From: Corallococcus macrosporus DSM 14697 | GTDB taxonomy: Bacteria > Myxococcota > Myxococcia > Myxococcales > Myxococcaceae | Length of the DNA: 64,000 nucleotides | Direction: 5' to 3' | Assembly: GCF_002305895.1 (NCBI RefSeq) | Contig: NZ_CP022203.1 | Span: forward strand, 4,070,501-4,134,500 | Part shown: positions 18,408-26,152 of the stretch, one piece after another | Numbering within the stretch: position 1 is the stretch's first letter | Layout of the letters: every line of letters begins with the position of its first letter | Position numbers and translations under genes: made by a program | Notes under the pieces: generated by a model | The model's input: the letters and a program-made list of their open reading frames with translations, nothing else | What the model was told of the DNA's origin: nothing | Databases searched by the model: none

Positions 18408-20030
18408 ATGGCGGACAGACCTCGCATCATCGGGATTGACCTGGGCACCACCAACACGCTGGTGGCGTCCGTCCGCAACCGCATCCCGAAGATCGTCCCC
18501 ACCGATCGCGGCAACCTCACGCTGCCCTCCGTCGTGGCGCTGTCGGCGCGCGGCGACCTGTTGGTGGGCGGGGTGGCCAAGGATCAGATGGTCACCAACC
18601 CCAAGAACACGCTCTGGGGGACCAAGCGGCTCATCGGGCGGAAGTTCAACTCCAAGTCGGTGGACGACCTCCGCGGTTACTTCCCCTACGACATCGTCGA
18701 GGGCGCCAACGGTGACGCCGCGGTGATGATGGGCGGCAAGCTGTACTCGCTGCCCCAGGTGTCCAGCTTCGTGCTGGGCCAGGTGAAGACCATCGCGGAG
18801 CAGTTCCTGGGCGGCCCCATCGAAGGGGCGGTCATCTCCGTCCCGGCCTACTACAACGACAACCAGCGCAACGCGGTGAAGGAGGCCGGCCGGCTGGCGG
18901 GCTTCGACGTGAAGCGCATCGTCAACGAGCCCACCGCCGCGGCGCTGGCCTACGGCTTCAACCGGGGGCTGGACCAGAAGGTCCTCGTCTACGACCTGGG
19001 CGGCGGCACCTTCGACGTGTCCGTGCTGCACCTGGCCGGCAACGTCTTCGAGGTGCTGGCCACCGGCGGCGACACCTTCCTGGGCGGCGCGGACTTCGAC
19101 AACCGCATCATGGAGTACGTGCTGGAGCGCTTCCGGGAGGAGACCAAGGTCGACCTCGGCACGGAGAACCCCATCGCGCTCCAGCGCATCAAGAACGCGG
19201 CGGAGGCGGCGAAGATCGACCTCACGCTGATCCCCAACGTCGTCATCGACCTGCCCTTCATCGACGAGCGCAAGGGCAAGCCGTTGGATCTGCGCATCCC
19301 CCTGACGCGCGAGTTCCTCAACAGCCTCACCGGCGACCTGGTGGACCGCACCTTCGAGATCTGCGACCGCGTGCTGGAGGAGAAGGGCATCTCCCGCGCG
19401 GAGATCGACGAGATCATCCTGGTGGGCGGCCAGAGCCGCATGCCGCTGGTGCAGCAGAAGATTCAAGCGCACTTCGGCAAGGCGCCGCGCAAGGGCGTCC
19501 ACCCGGACGAGTGCGTGGCCCTGGGCGCGGCCCTGCTGGGTGACTCGCTGGGCAGCATCGACGCGGTGACGCTGCTGGACGCGCTGTCCATGCCCATTGG
19601 CTACGCGATGCCCAACGGCCGCGTGAAGCGCATCATCGAGAAGAACTCGCTGATTCCCATGGTGAAGAGCTTCCGCCTGCCTCCGCCGAAGGAGCCGGGC
19701 TCGCCCTTCATCGAGCTGGACATCTACCAGGGGGACAGCGACCTGCTGGTGGACAACGAGTACCTGGGCACGGTGCGCGTGCCCTCGGCCGCCGCCGGCC
19801 GGAAGATTGACTTCCGCCTCACCGAGGAGTGCCTGCTCCAGGTGACGGTGGAGGATGCGAGCGGCATGCGCAAGGTGGACCTCGCCACCCGCGACACGCC
19901 GGAGCAGCTCAAGCGGGCGCTCCAGGAGGTCGCGTCGCGCCAACCACAGCAGGTGCCCAGCTCCAGCAGCAGCGGGAGCGACGACCGGGGGCTCTTCTCC
20001 AGCATCAAGAGCATCTTCCGGAGGGGCTAG
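18408..20030 (+). CDS. Hsp70/DnaK-family chaperone, short form
   Basis: 540 residues from ATG 18408. The Hsp70 ATPase signatures are intact: IGIDLGTTNTLVA, VYDLGGGTFDVSVL and ILVGGQSRMPLVQ. A beta-type substrate domain is present, but the protein ends about 100 residues earlier than DnaK, with a Ser-rich tail, so the alpha-helical lid is missing or very short. No dnaJ or grpE is adjacent, so it is a paralogue rather than the main DnaK. Myxobacteria carry several such Hsp70s, some with roles in motility and exopolysaccharide. An SCP2 protein follows immediately and is probably co-transcribed. Confidence 0.9.
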   Translation: MADRPRIIGIDLGTTNTLVASVRNRIPKIVPTDRGNLTLPSVVALSARGDLLVGGVAKDQMVTNPKNTLWGTKRLIGRKFNSKSVDDLRGYFPYDIVEGANGDAAVMMGGKLYSLPQVSSFVLGQVKTIAEQFLGGPIEGAVISVPAYYNDNQRNAVKEAGRLAGFDVKRIVNEPTAAALAYGFNRGLDQKVLVYDLGGGTFDVSVLHLAGNVFEVLATGGDTFLGGADFDNRIMEYVLERFREETKVDLGTENPIALQRIKNAAEAAKIDLTLIPNVVIDLPFIDERKGKPLDLRIPLTREFLNSLTGDLVDRTFEICDRVLEEKGISRAEIDEIILVGGQSRMPLVQQKIQAHFGKAPRKGVHPDECVALGAALLGDSLGSIDAVTLLDALSMPIGYAMPNGRVKRIIEKNSLIPMVKSFRLPPPKEPGSPFIELDIYQGDSDLLVDNEYLGTVRVPSAAAGRKIDFRLTEECLLQVTVEDASGMRKVDLATRDTPEQLKRALQEVASRQPQQVPSSSSSGSDDRGLFSSIKSIFRRG

Positions 20031-20038
20031 GAGTCCAG

Positions 20039-20464
20039 ATGACGAAGTTCCCGTCGAAGGAGTGGGTGGACGAGGCCGTCCGCCTCACCAATGAGGATCC
20101 CGAGTGCGCCATGGCCGGCAAGGGCTGGAAGGGCGACTTCGGGGCGGTGGTGGAGGCCGAGCCCGGCAAGCTGGCGAAGGCGTTCGTGGTGCACGTGGTC
20201 CCCGGGGACTGCCGCATCGAGAAGGCGCGCGTCCTGGCGGATCCAGACGACCTGGATGAGCTGGAGCCGGTGTACCTGGCCCGGGCGCCGTACAGCGTCT
20301 GGAAGCAGCTCCTGAAGGGGACGCTGGACCCGGTGGAGGCGGTGCTCAAGCGCCGCATCTCCATGAAGGGGGACTTGCAGCCCCTCATCGAGCGCATGAA
20401 GTACAAGGGCATCGCGGACCGCGTCTTCGCGCAGCTCCAGACGCAGTTCATCGACGAGCCCTGA
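20039..20464 (+). CDS. SCP2 sterol-binding-like protein
   Basis: 141 residues, small and soluble. It starts at ATG 20039 with AGGAG about eight bases upstream, nine bases after the Hsp70 stop. The central KRRISMKGDLQPLIERMKY segment matches the typical end of SCP2 domains, where the hydrophobic lipid-binding tunnel forms. The family binds acyl chains or sterols. Its pairing with an Hsp70 and a small helical protein suggests one transcription unit; the ligand is unknown. Confidence 0.7.
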   Translation: MTKFPSKEWVDEAVRLTNEDPECAMAGKGWKGDFGAVVEAEPGKLAKAFVVHVVPGDCRIEKARVLADPDDLDELEPVYLARAPYSVWKQLLKGTLDPVEAVLKRRISMKGDLQPLIERMKYKGIADRVFAQLQTQFIDEP

Positions 20465-20476
20465 GCGGGGGACCCC

Positions 20477-20746
20477 ATGGGAATCGCGGACGACCTGAAG
20501 AAGCAGGCCCTGAACGTGTCGGGCAAGGCCATGGAGAAGCTCATGGCCGATGACCGGCGCGCCATGGCCATCGCCAACGCCATCGGGAAGGCCCAGCGCG
20601 GCAAGCAGGCGCTCGACCGGGGGCAGGAAGAGCTGTTGAAGGCGCTGAACTTCGCGCCCCGCAGCGAGTTCAAGGCCGTGGGCAAGCAGCTCTCCGGCCT
20701 GAAGCGCCGGCTGCGCGAGCTCGATGAGAAGCTCGGCGCGCTGTAG
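20477..20746 (+). CDS. Small helical protein of unknown function
   Basis: 89 residues, starting 12 bases after the SCP2 gene. It is almost entirely predicted helix, rich in Lys, Arg, Ala and Leu, with heptad-like spacing in the last 30 residues (QLSGLKRRLRELDEKLGAL). It is reminiscent of phasin-like or coiled-coil accessory proteins, but I cannot name a family. Position implies a shared operon with the Hsp70 and SCP2 genes. Confidence 0.6.
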   Translation: MGIADDLKKQALNVSGKAMEKLMADDRRAMAIANAIGKAQRGKQALDRGQEELLKALNFAPRSEFKAVGKQLSGLKRRLRELDEKLGAL

Positions 20747-20836
20747 TCGAAAATGCGTTGACACCTGAGCGGGCGGATGGCATCTACACCCGCGTTCGCC
20801 GCCGGCAACACCGGCGGCGGGCAGCAGACAGCAGAA

Positions 20837-20908
20837 GGGCGTATAGCTCAGCGGTAGAGCACTGCCTTCACACGGCAGGGGTCGCAGGTTCAAACCCTGC
20901 TGCGCCCA
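20837..20908 (+). tRNA. tRNA-Val (anticodon CAC)
   Basis: A 72-base cloverleaf folds completely. The acceptor stem GGGCGTA/TGCGCCC has one wobble pair, the D arm is GCTC...GAGC, the anticodon stem is CTGCC/GGCAG with loop TTCACAC (anticodon CAC, decoding GTG), and the T arm is GCAGG-TTCAAAC-CCTGC. The CCA end is not encoded. Confidence 0.97.
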
Positions 20909-20912
20909 CTCA

Positions 20913-20952
20913 AGAAAGGCCGTGAGTCCGAATCAGGACTCACGGCCTTTCT
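20913..20952. terminator. Strong hairpin terminator after tRNA-Val
   Basis: A 17-bp perfect stem, AGAAAGGCCGTGAGTCC pairing with GGACTCACGGCCTTTCT, loop GAATCA, flanked by A-rich and T-rich ends. It starts five bases after the tRNA and would also stop transcripts entering from the terC side. Confidence 0.9.
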
Positions 20953-21063
20953 GCTTTGCGGGCTCGCGCCGCCGCGGCCCTCCGTCACGCGTCCGGACAT
21001 GAGAAGGCCCACCCCGCGAGCGTCGCGGAGTGGGCCGGGGAACGGCGCGGGGCTTCGTGTGGC

Positions 21064-22017
21064 TCAGACCTTGGGCGTCTCCACGGTGGGCGTGTGGCGC
21101 GCCTTGAAGAGCGACACGGCGATGCTCCCGCCCAGCAGGGTGGCGATGACGACCAGGGACACCGAGGGTGGCACCTTCACGTAGTCGATGAGGGCCATCT
21201 TCGCGCCCACGAAGACGAGCACCGCGGACAGGCCCACCTTCAGGAAGCTGAACTTCTCCACCGCGCCGGCCAGCATGAAGAACATGGAGCGCAGGCCGAG
21301 GATGGCGAAGATGTTGGACGTGAAGACGATGAAGGGGTCCGTCGTCACGGCGAAGATGGCGGGGATGGAGTCGAGCGCGAAGAGGATGTCCGACGCCTCC
21401 ACCAGCAGCAGCGCCATCAGCAGCGGCGTGGCCAGCTTGCGGCCGTTCTCCACGGTGAAGAAGTGGTGCCCGTCGAAGTTGGGCGTGGAGGGGATGGTCC
21501 GCCGGGCCAGCCGCATCAGCGCGCCGTCCTCCGGGTTGTCCTCCTTGTTGCGCTGGAGGAACAGCTTCACGCCCGTGAGGATGAGGAAGCCGCCGAAGAC
21601 GTAGATGAGCCAGTGGAAGCGGGCCAGCATGGCCACGCCCGCGAAGATCATGATGGCCCGCAGCACCAGCGCGCTGAGGATGCCCCAGAAGAGGACCCGG
21701 TGCTGGTACAGCGAGGGGATGCGCAGCGCCGAGAAGATGACGACGAAGACGAAGATGTTGTCGACGGAGAGCGACTTCTCGATGAGGTAGCCGGTGATGA
21801 ACTGGAGGCCGGGCTCGGGCCCGAACTTCCACCAGACACCCGCGCCGAAGACGAGCGCCAGGCTGACCCACACCGCGCTCCAGCCCAGGGCTTCCTTGAA
21901 CTTCACCACATGGGCTTTGCGGTGGAAGACGCCGAGGTCGAGCGCCAGCATCGCGATCACGAAGGCGATGAAGCCGGCCCACAGGCCCGGACTACCGACG
22001 CTTGGGATGGTTTCCAT
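21064..22017 (-). CDS. TerC-family integral membrane protein
   Basis: 317 residues with seven to nine membrane helices. The acidic membrane motifs of the TerC/Alx family are present: MLALDLGVFHRKAHVV in helix 1, EKSLSVDNIFVFVVI and LVEASDILFALDSIPAIFAV. Family members are linked to tellurite resistance and, for Alx/TerC, to manganese export or metallation of secreted enzymes. The ATG at 22017 has no clear Shine-Dalgarno. The long structured leader upstream was searched for the manganese (yybP-ykoY) riboswitch core without success. Confidence 0.9.
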   Translation of the reverse strand: METIPSVGSPGLWAGFIAFVIAMLALDLGVFHRKAHVVKFKEALGWSAVWVSLALVFGAGVWWKFGPEPGLQFITGYLIEKSLSVDNIFVFVVIFSALRIPSLYQHRVLFWGILSALVLRAIMIFAGVAMLARFHWLIYVFGGFLILTGVKLFLQRNKEDNPEDGALMRLARRTIPSTPNFDGHHFFTVENGRKLATPLLMALLLVEASDILFALDSIPAIFAVTTDPFIVFTSNIFAILGLRSMFFMLAGAVEKFSFLKVGLSAVLVFVGAKMALIDYVKVPPSVSLVVIATLLGGSIAVSLFKARHTPTVETPKV

Positions 22018-22367
22018 ATGGGGGCGTCAGATAAGAGTCACCCCAGGCTTCTACAAATAGGAATTCCAGTTGAACTCCTTTGAGAAAACCGAAGGTTCCT
22101 CGCGAAATGCGTCCGTGCTCCCCCTGTAGGACAGGGGGCATACGGGCAGTCAAAAACATCCCAATTGTTTGGGAAGTGGTCCTGAAGGCGACGGGTTTGG
22201 AACCCGTCCGGTTGGAAAATTCAGTCACGGGGCTATGAGAGCCACCCGGCGTCGCCGTCCCTGAGGGCCATTACCCCCTCCCGACGGAGCGACGCGGCGA
22301 ATCCGCACCAGGCGATAGGCGCCTGGGGACTCGTCACGCTCATGCCTCAAGCAGTAAGGACGCTATT
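22018..22367. other. Divergent intergenic region with two triloop hairpins
   Basis: 350 bases between terC (-) and a lipoprotein gene (+). Two 8-bp perfect hairpins with three-base loops stand out: CCCCCTGT-AGG-ACAGGGGG (22120-22138) and GACGGGTT-TGG-AACCCGTC (22190-22208). The segment is more AT-rich than its surroundings and should hold both promoters, but no convincing -35/-10 pair was found. No gene is supported inside it. Confidence 0.5.
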
Positions 22368-23465
22368 TTGACTCGGAATCGCTTTCTGTCCTCGACGTGT
22401 GGCGCTCTCTTCGCTCTGGCCGCCATCACCGGCTGCGGAGATGATGTTGGCAACGGGGATTCCAATACGCCAGGGCGGACCGAGACCCCCGGCCAGTCCC
22501 CGCAGGCGCCTGCTCCCTCTCCGTCCGAGCAGACGCCTGGGGCGCAGACCCCGGGCACGCAGGAGCCTGGGGACGCCGACACGTCGCCGGATGACGAGCC
22601 GGTCGCCACCACGCCGCCGGGCGGGCCCTCGACGACTCCCGAGGCGCCGTCCATCGACGAGCCCGAGCAGCCTGTCCAGGCGGACACGGACAAGTTCGGC
22701 GTGACGATGCTCCACCCGACGCTGTCGGGCGGCGAGCAGTGGTTCCTGGCCGACGACGCCACGTCCGACAGCCGCTTCGATCCGAAGGAGGACATCACGC
22801 GCAACTCGGACGGCTCCTGGAACATCAAGAGCAGCAAGGTGCGCATGTCCGTCTTCACGTCGACGGGCTACAAGCCGAACGAGATCGCCACGTATGACCG
22901 TGAGGTGCTCGCCAGCCGTGGCTACATGCAGTCGCCGAACGACTGGAAGAACGTCGAGATGACGGGCTTCATGAAGCTGAACGGCGCGTCCGATGAGTCG
23001 GACAACTTCGACCTGTACGCGCGTGGCGGCCGGCACAACGACGACAACGAGGGCTGCGAGGGCAGCAGCTACAAGGGCGCGCTGCACTTCGACGGCCGGG
23101 CCCGCTTCCAGAAGGAGACGTGGCACGTCTCCTATGAGCCGGGGCCCTACAAGGAGGCCACCGAGCCGCTGATGGGCCGCTGGGTGGGCTTCAAGGCGGT
23201 GATGCGGAACACCCAGGTCAACGGCGAGGAGGCCGTGCACCTGGAGCTGTACCTCAACGACAACGCCGACAAGGTCTCCTGGGAGAAGGTCTACGACTTC
23301 GTGGACGCGGGTGACTGGGGCGGTGACGCCGAGCACTGCGGCGGCGCCGTCGGCGCCATGCCCATCACCTGGGGTGGCCCCATCGCCACGTTCCGTTGGG
23401 ACAGCACCGAGGACGTGGACTTCAAGTGGCTGTCGGTTCGCGAAATCGCGCCGGAGCAGCCCTGA
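22368..23465 (+). CDS. Large lipoprotein with Pro/Thr-rich linker and jelly-roll-like domain
   Basis: 365 residues. The TTG start at 22368 is supported by AGGA eight bases upstream and by the signal peptide that follows, which ends in a lipobox (AITGC, about residue 23). Residues 30-105 are a Pro/Thr/Glu linker typical of myxobacterial surface lipoproteins. The rest (about 110-365) is rich in aromatic and Gly residues with alternating beta pattern and looks like a concanavalin/LamG-type carbohydrate-binding or polysaccharide lyase-like fold. No catalytic motif was recognised. A GC-rich hairpin follows the stop. Confidence 0.7.
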   Translation: MTRNRFLSSTCGALFALAAITGCGDDVGNGDSNTPGRTETPGQSPQAPAPSPSEQTPGAQTPGTQEPGDADTSPDDEPVATTPPGGPSTTPEAPSIDEPEQPVQADTDKFGVTMLHPTLSGGEQWFLADDATSDSRFDPKEDITRNSDGSWNIKSSKVRMSVFTSTGYKPNEIATYDREVLASRGYMQSPNDWKNVEMTGFMKLNGASDESDNFDLYARGGRHNDDNEGCEGSSYKGALHFDGRARFQKETWHVSYEPGPYKEATEPLMGRWVGFKAVMRNTQVNGEEAVHLELYLNDNADKVSWEKVYDFVDAGDWGGDAEHCGGAVGAMPITWGGPIATFRWDSTEDVDFKWLSVREIAPEQP

Positions 23466-23478
23466 GCCACTGACACCC

Positions 23479-23505
23479 GGCGCGCCCGCTGATGGGGGGC
23501 GCGCC
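23479..23505 (+). terminator. GC-rich hairpin after lipoprotein gene
   Basis: Perfect 9-bp stem GGCGCGCCC/GGGCGCGCC starting 13 bases after the stop codon. There is no T-tract, so termination is inferred. The ~225 bases that follow, up to 23731, hold no supported gene. Confidence 0.5.
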
Positions 23506-23730
23506 TGAAGGGACGTTCGCAGTCCCACGAGGGCGTGGGGGACCGGAAGCGAGGTCCTCCGCGCCCTTCGTGCGTCCATGGACGGGAAGGTCCACCTCCC
23601 GGGCGGGTGGCGGGTGTGGCTCTGGCCGCCCCACCTTGCGGGCGCCGACGCGCCAGCCAGCCGCCGGCAGCCCTGTGTCGGGGCTCGGCGCTCAGGCCGG
23701 CCCACTGGCTGTCAGAGAGGAAGACTTCCC

Positions 23731-25338
23731 ATGCACATAACTTTCCTGGGCCACGCCGGGTTCGTCGTGGAGACGGCGGGGGCCATCGTCGTGATGGACC
23801 CGTGGCTGTCGCCCCGAGGGGCATTCGACTCGGCGTGGATGCAGTTGCCGTGCAACCACCACCTGGCGCCGCTCGTGCGCGAGAAGCTGGAGACGCCGGG
23901 CAAGGAGCGCTACCTCTACGTCAGCCACGAGCACAAGGACCACTTCGACCCGGAGTTCCTGGCCACGGTGCGGCAGCGCGACTTCACGGTGCTGGTGCCG
24001 CGCTTCCACCGCTCCGAGCTGCAGGACGTGTTCGGCAAGTACGGCTGCAAGCGCGTCATCGCCTGCGAGGATGGCCACGAGGTCCCCATCAAGGGCGGCT
24101 ACGTGAAGCTGTTCGTGTCGGAGCAGGGGACCAACCGCGACTCCGCGGTGATGGTGCGCGGGGATGGGCAGTGCTTCCTCAACATCAACGACTGCAAGCT
24201 CCATGACCGCATGGTGCGCATCGTCGCGGAGGAGGGGCCCATCGACGTGTTCTCCGCGCAGTTCTCCGGGGCCATCTGGCACCCCACCTGCTACGAGTAC
24301 GCGCCGGACACGTACGCGGCCATCTCGCTGAAGAAGCGGGAGAGCAAGTTCGAGGCGGTGGCCCGCACGCTGGAGGTGATTCAGCCGCGCGCGTACATCG
24401 CGGCGGCCGGGCCCGCGGCCTTCCTGGACCCGGCGCAGTTCCACCTCAACTTCGAGGCGGTGAACATCTTCCCGAACGCGACGCAGCTCTTCGCCTTCCT
24501 GAAGCAGCGCCTGCCGCGGGGGACGGCCCGCTACCTGGAGCCCATGCCCGGGGACGTGCTGGACGCGAAGTCGCTGGAGTACGTGTCGCAGGTGGCCGAG
24601 CGGGTGACGCCGGAGAACCTCAGGGACTACCTGCACGACTACGCGAAGCGGCAGGAGTCCGTGTTCCGCGGGCGCCGGCGCAACCTGCTCGTCGCGGAGG
24701 TGCGGGAGATTCACGAGCGGCTGCGCACGGAGCTGCAGCGCAAGCTGGACCTCCTGGACCTGCACGAGCGCGTGGGCATGCCGCTCTACGTGGAGCTGAC
24801 GGAGCTCCCGGAGCAGCTCCTCCGCGTGGACTTCAAGGCGCGGCGCGTGCACGTGGTGGCGAACATCCAGGAGGAGGTCCGCTACACGCTGAAGACGAGC
24901 GCGGCGGACGTGGGCCGCGTGTTGGACCGCAAGCTCACGTGGGAGGACTTCCTGCTGTCCTTCCGCCTGCGCCTGAGCCGCAACCCGGACGTGTACGAGC
25001 CGGTGCTGCACGGCTTCCTGGGCGTGGAGATCGAGGACATGCGCGAGTTCTGCGAGGGCATCCGCTCCACGGAGTCCCAGCGCGAGCGCACGGTGGTGGA
25101 GGCCGGCGGACGGCGCTTCTCCATCCAGCGCTTCTGTCCCCACCAGGGCGCGGACCTCTCCGAGGGCTGGGTGGAGGAAGGGCGCTACCTGGTCTGCCCG
25201 CGCCACCGCTGGCAGTTCGACCTGGAGGCGGGGGGCGTGTGCACGCAGAACACGTCCACGCTCTGCGCGGAGCTGCTGCCCGAGCGTGAGCAGGAGAAGC
25301 CCCAGACGCCGGCGACGGACCCGCAGCCGCGGCTTTGA
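23731..25338 (+). CDS. Metallo-beta-lactamase-fold / Rieske [2Fe-2S] fusion protein
   Basis: 535 residues. The first ~230 form an MBL (UlaG/RomA-like) domain: FLGHAGFVVET, VMDPWLSP and the metal site SHEHKDHFD (His66, His68, Asp70, His71). A helical middle region follows, and the C-terminus is a Rieske domain with Cys469-x-His471 (CPHQG) and Cys489-xx-His492 (CPRHRW), the exact C-x-H/C-xx-H spacing for a [2Fe-2S] cluster. This pairing is the hallmark of CMP-N-acetylneuraminate hydroxylase (CMAH)-type oxygenases, though in vertebrate CMAH the Rieske part is N-terminal. It is probably an oxygenase or hydroxylase; the substrate is unknown. Start ATG 23731 has GAGAGGAAG upstream. Confidence 0.82.
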   Translation: MHITFLGHAGFVVETAGAIVVMDPWLSPRGAFDSAWMQLPCNHHLAPLVREKLETPGKERYLYVSHEHKDHFDPEFLATVRQRDFTVLVPRFHRSELQDVFGKYGCKRVIACEDGHEVPIKGGYVKLFVSEQGTNRDSAVMVRGDGQCFLNINDCKLHDRMVRIVAEEGPIDVFSAQFSGAIWHPTCYEYAPDTYAAISLKKRESKFEAVARTLEVIQPRAYIAAAGPAAFLDPAQFHLNFEAVNIFPNATQLFAFLKQRLPRGTARYLEPMPGDVLDAKSLEYVSQVAERVTPENLRDYLHDYAKRQESVFRGRRRNLLVAEVREIHERLRTELQRKLDLLDLHERVGMPLYVELTELPEQLLRVDFKARRVHVVANIQEEVRYTLKTSAADVGRVLDRKLTWEDFLLSFRLRLSRNPDVYEPVLHGFLGVEIEDMREFCEGIRSTESQRERTVVEAGGRRFSIQRFCPHQGADLSEGWVEEGRYLVCPRHRWQFDLEAGGVCTQNTSTLCAELLPEREQEKPQTPATDPQPRL

Positions 25339-25414
25339 TGCCGGGGGCCCCTGGGCGCCGCGCGGGCCGCGCTGGCGCTCGGGGGCGCACGCGGCCGTCA
25401 GCGCGCCGAGCGCC

Positions 25415-26152
25415 TCAGCGTGACGGCTCCAGGAGCTGGAGCCTCAGGCGCACGTTGTCCGAGCGCAGGCCCACCGGCGCCTCCGCGGCGAGCGCCTCCT
25501 CGGGCAGCACGCCCCTCCAGGCCAGCGTGTCATCCGCCCAGACGCGCAGCGTCCTGCCGTCCACCTCGGCGCGCAGCAGGTGGGGGACGCCCGGCGCGGG
25601 CGCGTCGACCCGTACCTGCTGTTCGGGCCGCAGGATGACGTAGCCGCGGTTGCCGCACTCGCGGCTGGTGTGCTGTCCCGGGTTGCGCTTGAAGTTGACG
25701 ACGATGCCCGGCCTGGGCGTCAGCCGCCACATCGCGTACAGCACGTTGCACGCATCCGCCGCGAAGAGCTTGAGGCCCACCTGCTGGCGCTGCGCTCCGG
25801 AGGCCAGGGCCACCTGGCGCTGCGTGGGGCCCAGGAGCGTGAAGCGGAGCGCCACGCGGCTCGTCGTGCTGCCGGGGATGACGGCGCGCAGGCGCGGCCC
25901 GTCGACGAGGAGCTGCTCGCCAGGGCCGGGCTCCAGCGTGCCTTCGGTGACCTGCAAGCGGGACAGGGGAACAGGTGTCAGCATGGGGCCGCCTTTCTTC
26001 CGTGACGCCCGCGCGCGGCGCGGCGCACCGCGTTCCACCGGTGCGAGCCGTGGCGCCGCGCCGCCATCCGGTGCGCCGTCCGCCGGGCTCGCGCCGGGGC
26101 TCAGCAGCAGGGCCAGGACGCCGCAGCCCCACAGCGCGCGGCGCGGCGTCAT
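25415..26152 (-). CDS. Secreted protein with jelly-roll-like domain, last gene of export unit
   Basis: 245 residues. Its ATG (26152) overlaps the stop of the upstream gene (ATGA), so translation is coupled. Signal peptide about 1-24, a basic Arg/Ala/Pro linker, then a beta-rich domain of about 170 residues (VALRFTLLGPTQRQVALASG, GLRSDNVRLRLQLLEPSR) resembling LamG/concanavalin-type folds that bind or cleave glycans. No catalytic residues were identified. Membership of the unit suggests it binds or modifies the exported polymer. Confidence 0.65.
   Translation of the reverse strand: MTPRRALWGCGVLALLLSPGASPADGAPDGGAAPRLAPVERGAPRRARASRKKGGPMLTPVPLSRLQVTEGTLEPGPGEQLLVDGPRLRAVIPGSTTSRVALRFTLLGPTQRQVALASGAQRQQVGLKLFAADACNVLYAMWRLTPRPGIVVNFKRNPGQHTSRECGNRGYVILRPEQQVRVDAPAPGVPHLLRAEVDGRTLRVWADDTLAWRGVLPEEALAAEAPVGLRSDNVRLRLQLLEPSR

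Noticed and set aside
16359-19943. Very long open frame on the - strand across the helicase and Hsp70 genes
   Set aside because: It lies wholly opposite two genes with complete family motifs, and its own translation is low-complexity His/Gln/Arg-rich. It is a high-GC shadow frame.
22171-22215. Stretch resembling the D and anticodon arms of a tRNA-Ser
   Set aside because: The hairpin and CTGAAGGCG-like segment look tRNA-like, but no acceptor stem or T arm pairs, so it is not a tRNA gene.
22018-22260. Manganese (yybP-ykoY) riboswitch before the TerC-family gene
   Set aside because: The conserved GGGGAGUAG-like core and its partner helix were not found on the - strand.
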